Positions 46,144-60,498 of a DNA stretch of 64,000 bases are shown here, piece after piece (position 1 is the stretch's first letter; every line of letters starts with the position of its first letter). The DNA is taken from positions 682,001 to 746,000 of the forward strand of contig OZ038526.1 of NCBI GenBank assembly GCA_964036665.1. Direction: 5' to 3'. The stretch comes from Gordius sp. MW1 (Eukaryota; Nematomorpha; Gordioida; Gordea; Gordiidae). Both the position numbers and the translations under genes were made by a program. The notes under the pieces were generated by a model. It ran no database searches and was not told the DNA's origin. It saw only the letters and a program-made list of their open reading frames with translations.

Positions 46144-48045
46144 AAGGTAAGTAAGTAAGTAAGTTTGCCGCGAAGACGCCCAAGAGCTTAGTTAGTGCAA
46201 TCTAAGGTTGAGCCCCTTCTAACGCCAAATGGCGCATCAGGCCACGTTAGTGATAACGTGTGTAAATATGCTGTAAAAAAAATGGTTAACATGCAGTGTA
46301 ATTATGACATGTAAATATGTAATACCTATTGACTTGAAAGTAATGTAAAGCCTTTAATGGTAAAAGATCCTTAATGGGGGAGCCGCAATAATTTGTTATT
46401 AGAGAAGTCTTTCCAAAGCTTCCTATCTTGCATGATGGGTAGCAATGAGTTCCAATCATGACCCAGTGCTTGGACCTCACGGAACACCTTGTAAAGCCAG
46501 CTGCCGTTGCATTTGCGGCCTTTTAGCTGGGGTGGACACCAAAACAGGGAAGACAGACAATAGTTGGTTCCCTTCCTTCGCGCTTGATGTGCCAAAAAAC
46601 CCCATTTTCTCGCGAGTAGAATGTTTTTGATTGGGGCGATTTTGCAGCGCACCCATAGATCCTCATTGGTTATTCTCATCGGATAAAATATCCGGCAAAC
46701 GATACGTAGCATTTTATTAAGACTAACTTGCAGTTTCTTTAGGCTAGGAGCCTTCAGCGACCAAGAATCGCAGCCGTATAGGAGGACTGGTAGGATCGTG
46801 ACTTTGAAAATTCTCAAACGTGTATGGAGCGTCAGTTGGCGTGAGCGCCAAATCGCCGAGCATGAATAGAATTTGACCATGGTCCGACGGAGCTTCGATT
46901 CGGCATCCGCTTTGGCGTAGGTATCTGGAGTAAGGTCCACTCCCAAATATCGGACTTTTTGAGATGCATTTATTATGTTGTTGTTGATTACCAGAGTAGA
47001 GTTCGAAGGATCGTTTATACAAATCATTGAGCATTTGTTGGGGTTTATAAACAGTCCTGCTTGCTTGGCTTGGATGCTGAACCTGTCTAACATTAGTTGT
47101 GCTTTGGAAATAGAAGGGGCCACTAGACATATGTCGTCTGCGAACAGCAGGGATGATAGAGTAGTGCCGTTTAGTTTGATACCATCAGTCGGAAATGTGG
47201 ATCTCTTCATTATTAGATCCATCGCAATTATAAAGAGGAGAGGGGACAGCGGGCAACCTTGCCTGACACCAGAAGTTACTGGTATGGGCTCCGATTTATG
47301 GTGGAGGTGAGAGATAACTAGTTTCATGTTTTCATAGAGTAGAAAGATCATGAGAGTTATTTTCTTAGGGAAGCCTAATAAGCATAGCGCTTCCCAAATG
47401 TAAAGATGGCACAGCGAGTCAAAAGCTTTAGCGATGTCTAAAAACACAAGAACCAGGGGGGAACCGCTTGTCCGTGAGATATCCATTATGTTCCTTAATG
47501 TTATTATGTGCTCTGTCGTCATACGGCACTTCCTAAAACCTGCTTGATTGTTTTTAATTATTTCGTCCACCTCGCTGTAGATTCGATTGTAAATAACCTT
47601 GATGAATATTTTTGATTCAAGGTTAATGATAGTCACGCCCCGGTAGTTGTCGGGATTGGATGGATCTCCTTTTTTGAAAAGTTTGATCAAGTGACCTATT
47701 GTCCAGGAGTCCGGTATAACCTCTTTCGTCCAAACTTTCAGAAACAAGTCGTGTAAAAGAGAGCTAGAGATATGGGAGTCAGCTTTGAGCGCTTCTGAGG
47801 TTAGACCTGACGGATCGGCCGCTTTGTGGGATTTGAGTGACTTGATAGCTCTGTCAATTTCAGATAAATAGGGTGGGTCCGTATCGATGAGGAGGGGTGG
47901 TGGGCCTTTGAAATTAACGATAAATCCTCTGTATATATCTACTACAGGGAATAAGGGCTGGGGCGACAAGATTGAACGAAAATGGTCTTCCCAAGCTTTG
48001 GTTTGGGCCAAGGTGTCGTTGGAGCCGCCAACTACTTCATTTGTT
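46144..48045 (-). mobile_element. 5'-truncated non-LTR retrotransposon, intact RT frame, (TTAC)n tail
   Basis: 546-aa frame from 48011 to 46371, with open codons back to about 48040. RT motifs: AADPSGLTSEAL, NYRGVTIINLESKIF, FLDIAKAFDS (A), GVRQGCPLSPLLF (B), LLFADDICLV (C) and KVRYLGV. The C-terminal region follows. The endonuclease ORF is missing. The 3' untranslated region has a hairpin (GCGCCATTTGGCGT) and ends in TTACTTACTTACTTACC (46145-46165), the simple-repeat tail of this class. Clade likely I/Nimb or jockey-like; not certain. Confidence 0.85.
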
Positions 48046-50410
48046 TAATTTAGGCAGTCGCAAAGGTACATTATTTTAATTATAAACTAGCCTACATTCG
48101 TCCTTTGTATTTTTTTTACTTTTATAAGGTTTAATATTTATATATTACATATAAAGAGTTATTATTATGGCAGAAGTCATATGTGTTATTCGATTGTATG
48201 ACGTTAATCATTAAGAGCTAGAACCATTGTCGTTGCCTTAATAAAAATAAACTTCTAAAACACTAAGCCATTTAAAAATTATGTAATTAAAAAAAAGTTT
48301 TTCTTTTATTTATAGAAAAAGATTTAAAACGTTAAATCATTTGAAAAAAAACGCACTATTCAATCGTCACATAACAATGTTAAGCTCCATTCAAATTTAT
48401 TAATGTATTTTCATTATTACTACTTAAAAACTCATGGAAGAAGTATTATATTACAAATCTTCAGTTGATCATACTTGTATAATATATTATTTGCATTTAA
48501 ATCAAAATCTAAATGAGGGTTGCCATAACGGATAGGTGAGCTTTAAATATAAACTTGGTTTTTTGTATGCTGTGTACTAAAATTTTATCATTAATAAGTA
48601 TTTAATAATGTAAAATACCAATATAAAACACTATTACAAATAAGAAGTATTAATCTTTTGAATTTTATAATTTCTGAATAAATTTTGAGGTGAATTTTAA
48701 TGTATATATTTTAGTTAGATATTAAGGTAGGTGATATTTTTTTCAAATAAGACAAATCTTAAACAGGTCCTAAAGAAATTTTATTTCGATTAAAGGTAAT
48801 TTTGGCTACAAACCAAACGTTTTTAATATATTTATATAAGGCAATATCAATAATTTTATTATAAAATCAAAATTTAATCAATAAATCAATTTAATCCATT
48901 TTTTCATAAACTATTTAAAGAGGGTTGCTCAAGTTCTGTTTTTTATTAGATCAATATGTTTGAACTTAATACCCATATGTCTGTAAAAATATATAAAATT
49001 ATCGGTAACTAATAAGCTCTTGCAAAATCTCGTAAATCGCAGATATGCATAGAGAGAATTTAATGCATTTTTTCCCTGCCAATAAAGCACTTTTCAGAGT
49101 TTTACAATGGAATAATTAAGTTAATTGTCAATAATTGGGCTATGATTTTAAGTTATTAGGGGTGTTACCAAAAAATTAAACTTCATTGGAGATCAGAATT
49201 TAATATCTAAAAAAGATCATCCCAAATGTTTTATAATGTGAAATACCTTTCGCATTTGTTTTGCCGATATTTTTTAATAATTTTTAAATTATTTAATCAA
49301 GATATTTAATAAAAATTGGATTTTATCAATTAGACAAAAGCTAGAAAATTTTATTGCCAATATATATCTCAAAGCATGTAAGTGATAAATTTTTGGCAAG
49401 GTGACATTTAATATAGCTGACATTAATTATCATTTTATTTGCAGTACATATAATGAGAACTAAGGTATACTAAGGTTTTTTAACAATAATTTATATATTT
49501 ACGGACTTCACTGTAGTTACAATAAATTTTCTTAATCTAGTAGTCATGATTCTAATGTAAATCAAAGGTTACATATAATAAACACATACAAACTTTCTAT
49601 ATTTAAGGTTTGTTAATTAATTTTACTACACATTTTAGTCTCGTTTAAAGCCACTGTATATCTTCATTATATATGTCCAAAATCCGAATAAATATTTGGA
49701 AAAATTAAAAAAGTTTGCCTTAATTTTCAAAATTATGATTTTTTAACCTATAAGTTTTGAAATAGCTCATAAAAATTTAACTAGTGTTTTAAGCATTATT
49801 TCAGGAAAAATTAGGTATAATACAAGGCTTGTAATATAGGCATATCTTAAAATAATTTTAAAGGATTTACAAGCTTCAATTTATACCAGCCCATACACAG
49901 AGTTTTAATAAAAAGACATTTTCTAATGGAGTTAAGGTATACCCACTTGACAGACAGGTGACATCCCTCGAAATTTAAATTGACATTCACAATAACCTAT
50001 CAGGTGTTTTTTTAATAAAAACCATTTCAAATAAAATGGGTAATTAAAATAAAGTCCTAGAATTTATTTTTTGACTAGAGAATGTTAATTGATTTTTAAA
50101 CCACCTTATATATAACAACCAAAAAATGTGAAAATACTTGAAGTATAAAACCTTAAATTTCTCAAAAATTAGGTGTAAGAATAAATAATACATGTAAACT
50201 TTTACTATTTTGTACGTTATAAAGGAAGCTGTTGCATCAAACGTCAAGTTTTGAATCGAAATTTATTCTTAGATCCTTCCTACAGAACTTAAATTAAATA
50301 AACTTTTTAGAAGGTCTCACAAAAAAGTGAGAGATAATATTATTTAATAAAATATATTTAAAATTGAATTATAATGCTTTCTCCTTTATTTTAGTAACGA
50401 AATATACATT
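48046..50410. other. Gene-free AT-rich stretch
   Basis: No ORF, splice pattern or repeat of note. It belongs to the long non-coding region on the 3' side of the NK2 gene. Confidence 0.5.
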
Positions 50411-50577
50411 AACGTAGCTAGCATTAAAATTAGAGGGGGGGGCAGGAATAATTTAGGGAGGGCAAAATGATCATTTTTTGAAGTTTTAGCCATAATTTTA
50501 ATAAATTGTAACAATTTTTTTGATTTAGAGGGGGGCAGCTGCCCCTCCCTGTTCCCCCCCCGTCGGCTACGCCCATT
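50411..50577 (+). mobile_element. GGCGTAGCCAGC inverted-repeat MITE, copy 3
   Basis: Starts ACGTAGCTAGCATTAAAATTAG and ends GTCGGCTACGCCCATTG, with the family core. Confidence 0.8.
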
Positions 50578-53500
50578 GAAATATCTATTTATAGCCCAGC
50601 AACATTTATAATTATTTTTCTTACTAAGAATTCTTATTCTTTTATCGCTCTTAAAAGTTTGTAAATATAAATTTTTGTAGGTTTGAAAATATTTGAACTA
50701 AGAAATATAAATTGGTTTTAAATTTAAAAAAGAAATAAGTATTTTTCAGGTAATCAATGAACGTTTTTAGGACCTTTTGTAAATCATCCATTTAAAAAAA
50801 TTATTAAATATAGTAAATTTCTGTAGAGTGTTTGTTCTTTCAAAATAAATAACAAATATGATTATAAATCATACAAATTCTATAACTATAATACAACTTT
50901 GAAGAATGCCACAAACAAGTATTGTTGTAAAACAACTGTTTCTATAGCGTTTTTAGTGAATTGAATAAAATTTAGAGTAAAATTTTAGATCAAAAGTCTC
51001 CATAAATCAACTTTATGTTATTCTTAAATGATCACTTAATATATTATCTCTTTGATCTTACAATACATTTTATGAAATATTAATGAACATAGAAATAATC
51101 TTAAAGCTGTTATTTTTAATTTATTAGAAAACATATTTCATATTGATTGATAAAAACAAAACAAAAGTTTCCCATCACTAAAAAGAGTTTTTATTCGGAA
51201 AATAAATGAGGGCCTCTTCATTAAAACATACTTAAGTATATATATTTATAAAGTTTTTTAATAAAATAAATCACAAAATTTGTATTTCCATCCCACACTT
51301 GATAAGTTAGTCAACCCCTTAAGTCACCTGTTCAATTTAACACTTTAAAGAGTTTGTGAAGGTGGTTTTTATCTGTAAAAGGGCCCTTTTCTTTCATTAC
51401 TTTATAATGGTAGTATCAATTAAGAGTAGGTCACGTTTGTGGATTTATTACTCAAATGATAATACACCTAATTTAACTCCTCTCTATTAGAGTGTATTAA
51501 TTATCATCGTAAAAGAATCAAAGGTGTTTTATATCGATAATACATTGCCTAAAATTTTGCATTACATTAAACTTTGTTTAATGCTAAATTAATTCAAGGT
51601 TGGCAAGAAATCACTTATTTTTATATACCCTCAATAATTTTTATAAGTGATTTTTATAAGAGAATAGATCCATAAAGTTTTCTTTAAGATTTTAAAAAAA
51701 TATTCTTGGCCATTAAATGGTGTCAATGAGTAAATTACAGCGTTTAAACACTTGCATGTGTTAAAAAGAAGAGATTAATCTACTCGATTAAAGACAGGTA
51801 AAGTGATAGTTTTAAAACGTGATTTTCCATGAAATATACTACAAAAAGAGGCCTTGAACATTTCAAGGATGCATTAATGTTATTCAGTGGAATTAATACT
51901 TAGACGTTAGACCCACCTCTATCTATCTGACTGACTGAATGCTCACTTTAAAAATGTCTTTGCAACATTTAATTTGCTTTAAGAATGCTGCTGTTTCAAA
52001 GTTATAATCCCTAATTAGATGAAAACCTCACGGTCCTTTGTCTGTCGGTAAATATTTTGTCTTATATGTAAGAAGTATGACGTTTCATCAACTTTTATCA
52101 AGAGTCAACTATAGTTTTAATTTAATTTTTTTTATAAATCCTAGTGATGTCGATAATATCAATCTCGTATTAGTTGAGCGATGTAGAAGCTTAAAGGTAG
52201 GTAGGTCACAGCCTCTAAATCGAAAGAAAACATTGAGTGTAATTTTAGTTTATCATTATTCCCCTCACTTTACCAACTATTGTGTCCCAGTCTAAATGCA
52301 ATCCCATGAACGCTCAAGTGCAGAATACATTTAGTTTGTTTTGGTGTAAGTAAATTAGGAACTAGCTTTGTATATATAACCGCCGTGCATTCATACTACC
52401 TGCTACTTAGGACTCACTTTAACGATATTTTATGATTAATAAACCTCTATAGAAGAGTTCTCAGTGAATAGAAATGCATACAACTATAAGCAAATTATAC
52501 TCAAATATATAACTGCTTTGATCAAACACCGCTCTTGAATACCTTTGCAAATTATTTTTTTTTATATTATACACTGTATTTGGCTTTGGATATTTAAGCT
52601 TAAACCCTTTCTGTCCCATATAAAAGAATTAAAAAAATGGATAAACCTCAGCTTTGCTGTAACAATTTGCAAAATTAAACAAGTTTCATATACCCATAAC
52701 ATTTTTAGATAAATATTTTAGGAAACCTTGTCAAAATGCAGAAAGTAAATAAGCAAGGTCGTGTGACTTAATTTTAGTTTTAGCAAACCAAAATAGGTGA
52801 CCTTGAGTGCCCAGGTAAGCAAGGATTGATTAATTTACAAACACATAAATGAGGAATTAATTGAATGAATGAGGGAAGATCCAAATGGAGCTTCTCATTT
52901 TAAATTAAATCTTAATTAGCATCTTGTCACGACTTCATATATGTATGTATTGGCGTGAGGCAATCAAACGTATGCCTTCTTATTAATGAAAACCTTTTAC
53001 CTTTCGCCCTGCCCTCTCTTTTGCTATAAAAAGACACATCTAACAACAACAATAAAGGAGCTCAGAAAATTAATCACTTGGGGGCTGAGTGCCAGGGAGG
53101 ATGAACAATTAATTTGTGACCTTATTAATTGATGATGATACCTCGGAGAAGTTAATATAAATTCAATTAGTCGTCAAAGATAGCTGCCAAATAGCAACAT
53201 AAAATATACCTATCCATACTCATCTTATTAATCAAATATAATTTCCCTCCTGTGCTAAAAACAGAAATATCAGTGTTTTTTATTGTCATTTATATTAATC
53301 ATAGATGCATGACATATTGTTTGGAGGAAGCTGCTAAAATTGAAATAAAATTTCCAAAATTTATTAATACCTTTGGGTGTTTTTCAAAGGGAGAGGACTT
53401 CAATGCATATTTTTGTTAATTCTATAATAACCTTTTTTATGTGTGGCATCGAATGGAGTAGCAAATATTTTCTCACGACATTTAGACATGTTAAAAGTAT

Positions 53501-55543
53501 TAAAGTGTTGTCTCCAGCTTGTCTACTAGAAGTCACATCCAAAAATGGTTTGGGCGCAATTCAATGAGGCAGCAAATGAAAGTTTAAGCACGCCTCCATT
53601 TTTGCACATTTTTAACATGACAAAAATCTCCTAAGGGGTCTAACTCAGCTGGATTCCACACCAAAAATTTTATACCAAATCCAAATTTTAAGTCCTATAA
53701 TTCTAAAATTTTTAATTTAATTAGGCTCATTTTCTAAATAAAATAATATTTTCTCAACTATTTTTATCCAAAAAATCTAATATTATAAGAAACATTCTTC
53801 TATTTAGCACGATTTTCAACAGCTTCTGGTACCCGAATATAAATATAATTATGAAACGCAGTAGGAAATTTTTGTTACTACAACTAGGGATAGCTACTGT
53901 ATGAAACAAAAATTTCAGAATATTAAGTGAGGACAACATTCAGGTTGTGTAAAAGTAAGAATTCGTCGCCAAAATGTCTACTCAAGGTTCATATAGCAAA
54001 AGTTATTTATGTTTATAGTAGTATTACATTAACAAAATAATTATATTAAATAAATCTCAAAATAGCCGGTATTTTATTTGTATTTTATTTAGTATGTATC
54101 CACGAAAAGTGTTGTGTTTTTAATGCATATTTGCTGTCTTTCATCCTCCTTGGTAATGCACAATAAATAAACGGCAAAAGAGATATTTTGGAAAATCGTT
54201 TTAACTACAAATGAGCTTTTAATGGGTGGACATTAATAAAAAATCCCTTATATCTATTTTCGTTTTTCTAATTTCTGTTGCTACCCACACTTAATTTAAT
54301 AGAAAAAAGAAGAAGAAAGAAGCAGTCAGTTTATAACCAAGAGATGGTCTACTTAAGTTACATGGAATTTGTATATGATATTAAACGAGGGATTATTATC
54401 GTAAATTATGTTATTACCTTTTATGCCATAAAAGTGTTTATCCTTGTGGCACGTCAGATATAAATATATATTTGATGTCAAAAACATATTAATATTCCTA
54501 CAAATTTTAATTACAAATGATATTTTCTATATAGAAGGACTTAATTCAAATAAAATTCTTGTTTTAAATGTTACAATAAACTAAATGTTTATTTAATTAT
54601 TAGTCCCCTTTCTTATAATCCGAAAGGCCAAGAGAAATAGAATTTATTGACTTTTAACTTCTCTAAAATCAACAATATATTCATTCTCATAATTGTATCT
54701 AGATGGCTTGCCTTAAGATCTTGACATTTTGTTAAAAGCGATATTTGATTAGTTAATTAAACAAATAATTAATAACTTCACGTCTTTTCAGGTTCTAAAC
54801 GACGTTAAATTATCTTAAAATGTTTCCTTTAGTTTAACTTATATAACCTCTTATATTGAAACTTTTAATTGGGTTTTAATACAAATATCCCGTTTCAATC
54901 TCTTATTAAGTTTGACAATTTTTTAGTTTTCCATAATGACGTGTGAGACGCTTTCACTTTTAGATGTAGATATTAGTTAGAGAAATAGCCTGACTGACAA
55001 GGCTGAAAGATATTGCAAATATGTTTTTAATAGCTCTAAAGTTAAAAATGATTTGTAAATTCCTATAAAGATAGAGCATAATTTTATAATATGGCTTAAA
55101 AATTGGTAAGCCAAAAATATGTAGGCGAAAATACTTCTAAGTAATTGGAGGTTCACAATAAAAAATAATCTTTCTTCTTGCTTACCTACACACACCTAAA
55201 TAAATTGAAACGTGTTTATTATTGGAAAACTTTAAGTCCGTCCCATGCTGAAGTTGTCATTTCAATACAAGCTCAGAACTAAAAATGACATTGACAGGTA
55301 GTTAGTTAACTGCCATTTCCGTTCCTTTTTGATGAATTGTATTTGTTTACCTTCATTTTACATTTGATTTTCCTTGCATGTTTTCAGCGAATTGTTTTTT
55401 CACACCAATATCATATATTCGCTAAGCAATATCCGGTTTTGTACTGTCACCTTATTATAAACTTTCCTAAGCGTTCAAATTATGCAATAAAGGGAAACAA
55501 TTCTACCCTTCAAATCAACAATATTTTGATTTACTACTACAAG
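50578..55543. other. Gene-free stretch 3' of the NK2 gene
   Basis: Nearly 5 kb with no believable coding sequence. Such long non-coding flanks often hold enhancers for developmental genes, but I see no defined element. Confidence 0.5.
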
Positions 55544-55697
55544 GGCGTAGCCATCAATGGAATTAGATAGGCGCAATAATAATTTAGACAGGGGCAAAAT
55601 GATTATTTTCCTTAGCCATAATTTTATAAAATGTCAAGGAATTTTTGGATTTAGAGGGGGGCAGCCGTTCCCCTGCCTTCTCCTGGCTACGCCCATG
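55544..55697 (+). mobile_element. GGCGTAGCCAGC inverted-repeat MITE, copy 4
   Basis: Starts GGGCGTAGCCATCAATGGAATTAG and ends CTGGCTACGCCCATG. Confidence 0.8.
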
Positions 55698-56457
55698 CAC
55701 TACTATATGACTTTAATAAAGGTAATTAACAGTCTGTTTACCCTAACACTATCAAACATTATTTAGACTATAAGGTCAATTGCGATATACATGTTGTCGC
55801 AATAAATAAAAAGTATGCCAATTATGCAAAATAAGGCACAATGTGTTTATAACTAGGGTAAAGACGGTAGGTGGATGTAAGTGGTTTATTACGATACTAA
55901 TATTCCAAATCTCATTAACTATAGTTCACTTTTATATACATTATTTTATTACCCACCACCTCTCTATTTTAGCTATATATCAATTAAATCCAAAAATATG
56001 TATCCCATTAAACCAATAAACTAGTAAGCTCATATCGTTCATTTTCATTAGATTTTAGACTTATGTCACAAAATCAAACTATTTAATCTCAAGTCAAAAA
56101 TTTGAGATGCTAAAACTATTATATATTTTTTAAGTGCTTTGTTTCATTTATGAATTTTACGACACATTGTGTCTGTCAAAATTAAGGTAGCATCTAGCAT
56201 ACAATAAGACTTATAATAAGAACTTGGTAATAAATTCAATCAAGATTAGGTTTATTATTGATCGCTGTTAATAAATAAATGATTTTTCGTAAAAGTGCTT
56301 AATTATTTCGCGATAACAATTGTTTATATTTTAAAGTATATATATATAGATTAGATGAATAATGGTTTTCTATTGATTGTGATAAAATGTCAAATCATTG
56401 TAAAAGCTGTGAATTATTGCCTTGATTTCGTGCTTGATCTAGTGACTCTAAGAGCTA
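55698..56457. other. 3' flank of the NK2 gene
   Basis: AT-rich. It contains the likely poly(A) signal for the NK2 gene (56251-56256) and no other feature. Confidence 0.5.
56251..56256 (-). terminator. Poly(A) signal AATAAA for the NK2 gene
   Basis: TTTATT on the plus strand, about 200 bases beyond the stop at 56458. Confidence 0.45.
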
Positions 56458-58609
56458 CTACATACCAGGAATTACGCCAAAATAATTTTTGAGGTTTGGA
56501 TGGTCATTGGGGGCAAAGGGGGGCGGGTATGGTTGAATTGCAGGCTTTTGTTTAATATCTGTGTAAGATATATTTAATCGAGCTTTGGCACTTTGTGCAT
56601 TTTCAGCTATGTAGGTAGTCGGATTTGGGGTATGTTGCTGACTGAACCAGGCCGATGAGTTATTGTTATAGAAGTTGTTGTGCATGTAGTAGAGGCGTTG
56701 TAATCTTTCGAATTCCCTATACAAATAATGGTGCTGGCCTTGGGGCTGCTGATTGAAAGCTACCAAAGAGGGTTCATTGTGTGGTTGCCTGAGCTGAGGA
56801 GGCATCACTGTTCCTGGTGATTCGGACACATTAAACCAAGGAGGATTAGGTACTTTAGCGTTCGTATCATTCAAACGGTCAAAGTGTGATTGCTGTTTGG
56901 AAGTATCGCGAATGTCGTAAATTTTATCGCGATGCTTAATCTGCTTTCGATATTGCCTCCTACTATAATCCTTGTCGCCGCTGGCATTGTGCGTGCAAGA
57001 ATCTTTGGCTGGATCGGGGTGTGAAGGAGTATTTTTACGGGACGATAAGTCTTCGAAGGCGTTAAAGAAGGGATTGCTTTTATCCGTTTTCGGGAATTTT
57101 CTGTGACTATTGCTACGTTTAAAATATTCATAATAATCATCTTCCTCCTCGTCACTATTACCCGTTTTTAACACTTTTTCCAGGCCTTTCGAATGATCTT
57201 CCTTGCTAGGCTTGCATTGAGATTGGAGTTGTCTTTGTTGGTTAGGAGATGCCTTAGGGTCGGGGTTAGATCTATTTTCGAGGCGGACCCGTTTCTCTAG
57301 TTCTCGCAGTTTTCTCCTCTCTTGACGGGCCCGTTTGCACTTATACCTGTGATTTTGAAACCATATTTTGACCTGAGTCGCTGTCAGGCCGATATTCTTG
57401 GCCAAATGTTCCCTCTCGGGGGCGGATAAATATTTTTGTTGTCTAAACCTCCGTTCCAACTCGTACGTTTGTGATTTTGTAAAAAGAATCCTCCTCTTGC
57501 GTCCGCCCTTTTTTCTTTCCCCTTCAGGGTTAAGACTGCCCTCATCACTCTCTCCTTCGTACTCGATTACCTCGTCCCCAAATTCTTCCCCTTCCAAACG
57601 ACCGCCTTCTTTACCAGATGAATACATTGAATCCTCATCCTCTCCGTTCAATGAATCTTCTTGGAGCGAGGGTGAATGCTTAATTGCATCCCCTAAGTCT
57701 ACTTCTTTGTAATTAAACCTATAATTAGGTTGTAAATAATCGGGATGATGCGAAGTCTTGGATTCTATGCTCAAAGGTTGTTGCTGGGATAAGAAGTGGC
57801 AAAAAAATGAAGCTGCGTAGTTTCTGTAATAGGCTTCCATGTTATATTGCTGTTGCGGTTCTTTTGCATCATTACAAGTCCAAACTTTGGCATCATTAAT
57901 ATCTGGGTGTGGAGTTATGGGTGTAGTCGGAGGGATCCGTGAAATGAGTGATTGCCTAAATCTCCTGTTTTTGTAGTAGCCGTTGTGTTTAACAGGCGAT
58001 TCCTGAAAGTTTCTTCCACCACAAATAGAAGTGAAATTTGTGCTTTCGATAATCCTTCCTACAATTACAGTAGTTGCGGCATTGGAGTCAATGCTTTTCA
58101 GCTCGGACATAGGTATAGATAGCGGAATATCTGTTAAAATATATGTTAATGCTTTAATTAGTTTTTAAGGCCAAATTTTATATGTAAACAAATGATTTAT
58201 TTAAGTTAAAATTGGGTTACCAACATTTTTCCTACCGCTCTAACCTGAATTAAAATGTTACTTTACGATAAAATGTCATGTTATTGGGGACATAACTAGT
58301 GTTAGTTAGGCATGTCTTATGATGTTTGCCAAATTACATTTTAATCGAGGTTATAATCCAATTTTTTACTAGGTCTCTCCTCTTACTTAAACAAATTATC
58401 AAACTAATTTTACTTCGATAAACATTACTTGTTAGTGGAAGGTGATCATTGCTGTCTGTAGTAATTCGTGAGGTGTTTACCACCAATTCGATACCACCAA
58501 TTTTTGGTACGAGGTTGGAATCCATATTAGGATGGGAAGAGACATCTTTTGCAGCTGTGAGACCGAGAATGGTTGTTATGGAAAAACTACTCGAAGTTTT
58601 TTCGCTCAT
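56458..58609 (-). CDS. NK2-class homeobox transcription factor (NK2.2/vnd-like)
   Basis: Exon 1 is 58609-58429 (donor GTAATG) and exon 2 is 58130-56458 (acceptor TTTTAACAG). The 298-bp phase-1 intron gives 617 aa. A donor 15 bases further (GTAAAA) also keeps frame, giving 622 aa. Exon 1 has the tinman/TN repressor motif FSITTILGL at residues 9-17. The homeodomain is at residues 270-329 (57504-57325), with [23 protein letters not shown]51 and the NK2-specific Tyr54. DNA binding to CAAGTG-like sites in the nucleus is expected from the family. Upstream of the domain is an acidic stretch ([14 protein letters not shown]), downstream a basic run and a long Q/N-rich tail. No NK2-SD motif was seen. 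The ATG follows an in-frame TAA. An acceptor-like TTTAG at 58629 allows a 5' untranslated exon. Confidence 0.93.
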
Positions 58610-60498
58610 ATTTACTGCACCGATGATCCTAAATTAAAAATGAAACATGTACAACTTACAAAAGCGGTCGAGCAAATTATAGAATAAGTATACACGATAT
58701 TATCACGCGTTATCTTAGTAGATTAAAGCTCTTTTTTCTTCAAAATATCAATGACACCGAATGCATGTCTCTTCTCTTTAAATGTGAGGCGCCATTAAAT
58801 AGTTATTGAAATACATGCTCACAAACTTATCTTTTTCTTCCATGGCATATTTAGTCAATCCGACCAAGGATTCTATACCACCTCGATTCATCCTTTTACT
58901 TAATAAACTCCTCAAAGTTGAGTCGAAAAATGTATTGTCGTTAAAGGGGAAGGGAGGGAGCTTAGTTGCAATTCGGTTAAAGTGATATTTTGTAATTGTT
59001 CAATTTAGCATGTGCGATATGGTGGCATCTCTTTAATAAAGTGTGAGAATAGTTTTTGTACAATACCATAGTCAATCCAAGAGATAAAAATCTATCCCCC
59101 CCTCCCTTCCTCCTTCCCTCTAGCATTGAAAGAGGTGTTTTTGAAGCTAAATTATACACCTAAAATTCAAAAATAGTGCTCAATATTATTTTATCAAGCA
59201 TGCCTAATCAATACTACCTTAAGGGTGTACTGCTATAATACAAAACAAACTACATTTTAAGATCGACCCTTTCAGAAGTTAAAGTATGAGAATTTATTAC
59301 TGGCTAGAAATCTTTTGCAAAACTTTTAAATTATGGTCTATAAAGGTTTTTAATAAGCACGAACATTAATTAATTAATTCTGTAATCATATTAATAATTT
59401 ATAAGGTATAAAATACTCACTTCAATTTCCTTAAGAATGCTATGGATTATTCTTTGGAAAAAAATGGAATTCCTAATAATTTTAATAAACTTTGAAAGTT
59501 TCGAAGCAAATCCAATATATTAGTTTATATCCTCGATCCGAATTTCCTCATTCATTCTAGTTATGAAATAAATTTGATAAGATTCTAGTTATGAAATAAA
59601 TGATGTGGACTTGAGTGTGTGTGTAAGTGTATAATATAATATGTTATATGAGGGTTTTCAAAAAGCTTTTTTAACGCCTGTTATAAGAAGAGTGAATATA
59701 TCGAAAGAGTGTTGAAGTTAGCCTGTCAATCAACGAATGTCAACACCTCGTCAAAAACACATACAATCCTAAATACTCCTCTTTTATACAGGTGATATGG
59801 GATAATGACATCTAATCGTGAAATTACGTATCAATCGATTGTTTTGATATTTCTTCTTTTTTCGAAAACTAAAAATATATTATACTTCCTTTGCCTAAAA
59901 TTTTGAAAATTCGTCATTTAGCACCCTTTATGTAAATAAAAATACAACTCGCCCCACCCCTTTGCCTCTGATGTTATTTTTCGGATTAGGAGAGGAGGAT
60001 TAATTTAAGATGGGAGTGCTTTGTAAATATTGGCCTCCTCGCCTCGTTATACAGTAGGTAGCTACCTAGCAGTGCCATTTATTTCCTCAAAGATTTAGCC
60101 AAATTTTACCTAAATTCCTTCCAATATTTAATTCAAATAATTTAAAGTTGATTTTACATTTTTTTATGAAAATATATAATATTAAAATAAATAATTCCAT
60201 AATGTATTGCAGTTTACAAAGATGGAAACTATTGTAAAATTATTTTTATTTGAACCAACTAGGGTTTAAGCTATGAATTTAATTATTTATAAGAGGGGAC
60301 AAGTAAGTTTTTCATTTGCTTGCTTTTGAAACATATTATGTATATCAGCGTGATTATACATAATAAATTACAAAAAAAGAAAAGTTAGAAGCCATTGAAT
60401 TGTCTTTGAAGGGAGTAATTTAAAATTAATTTTATATGAAATGAGTTAATCTAATTTTTGTTTAGTTAAACATCTTATATTTAATATCAATTGCAACC
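58610..60498. other. Upstream region of the NK2 gene, no gene seen
   Basis: AT-rich, without convincing ORFs. Promoter and any 5' untranslated exon should lie here. Confidence 0.45.

Noticed and set aside
56871..57712. Other-frame ORFs over the NK2 gene
   Set aside because: Overlap the homeobox gene in alternative frames, with no family features.
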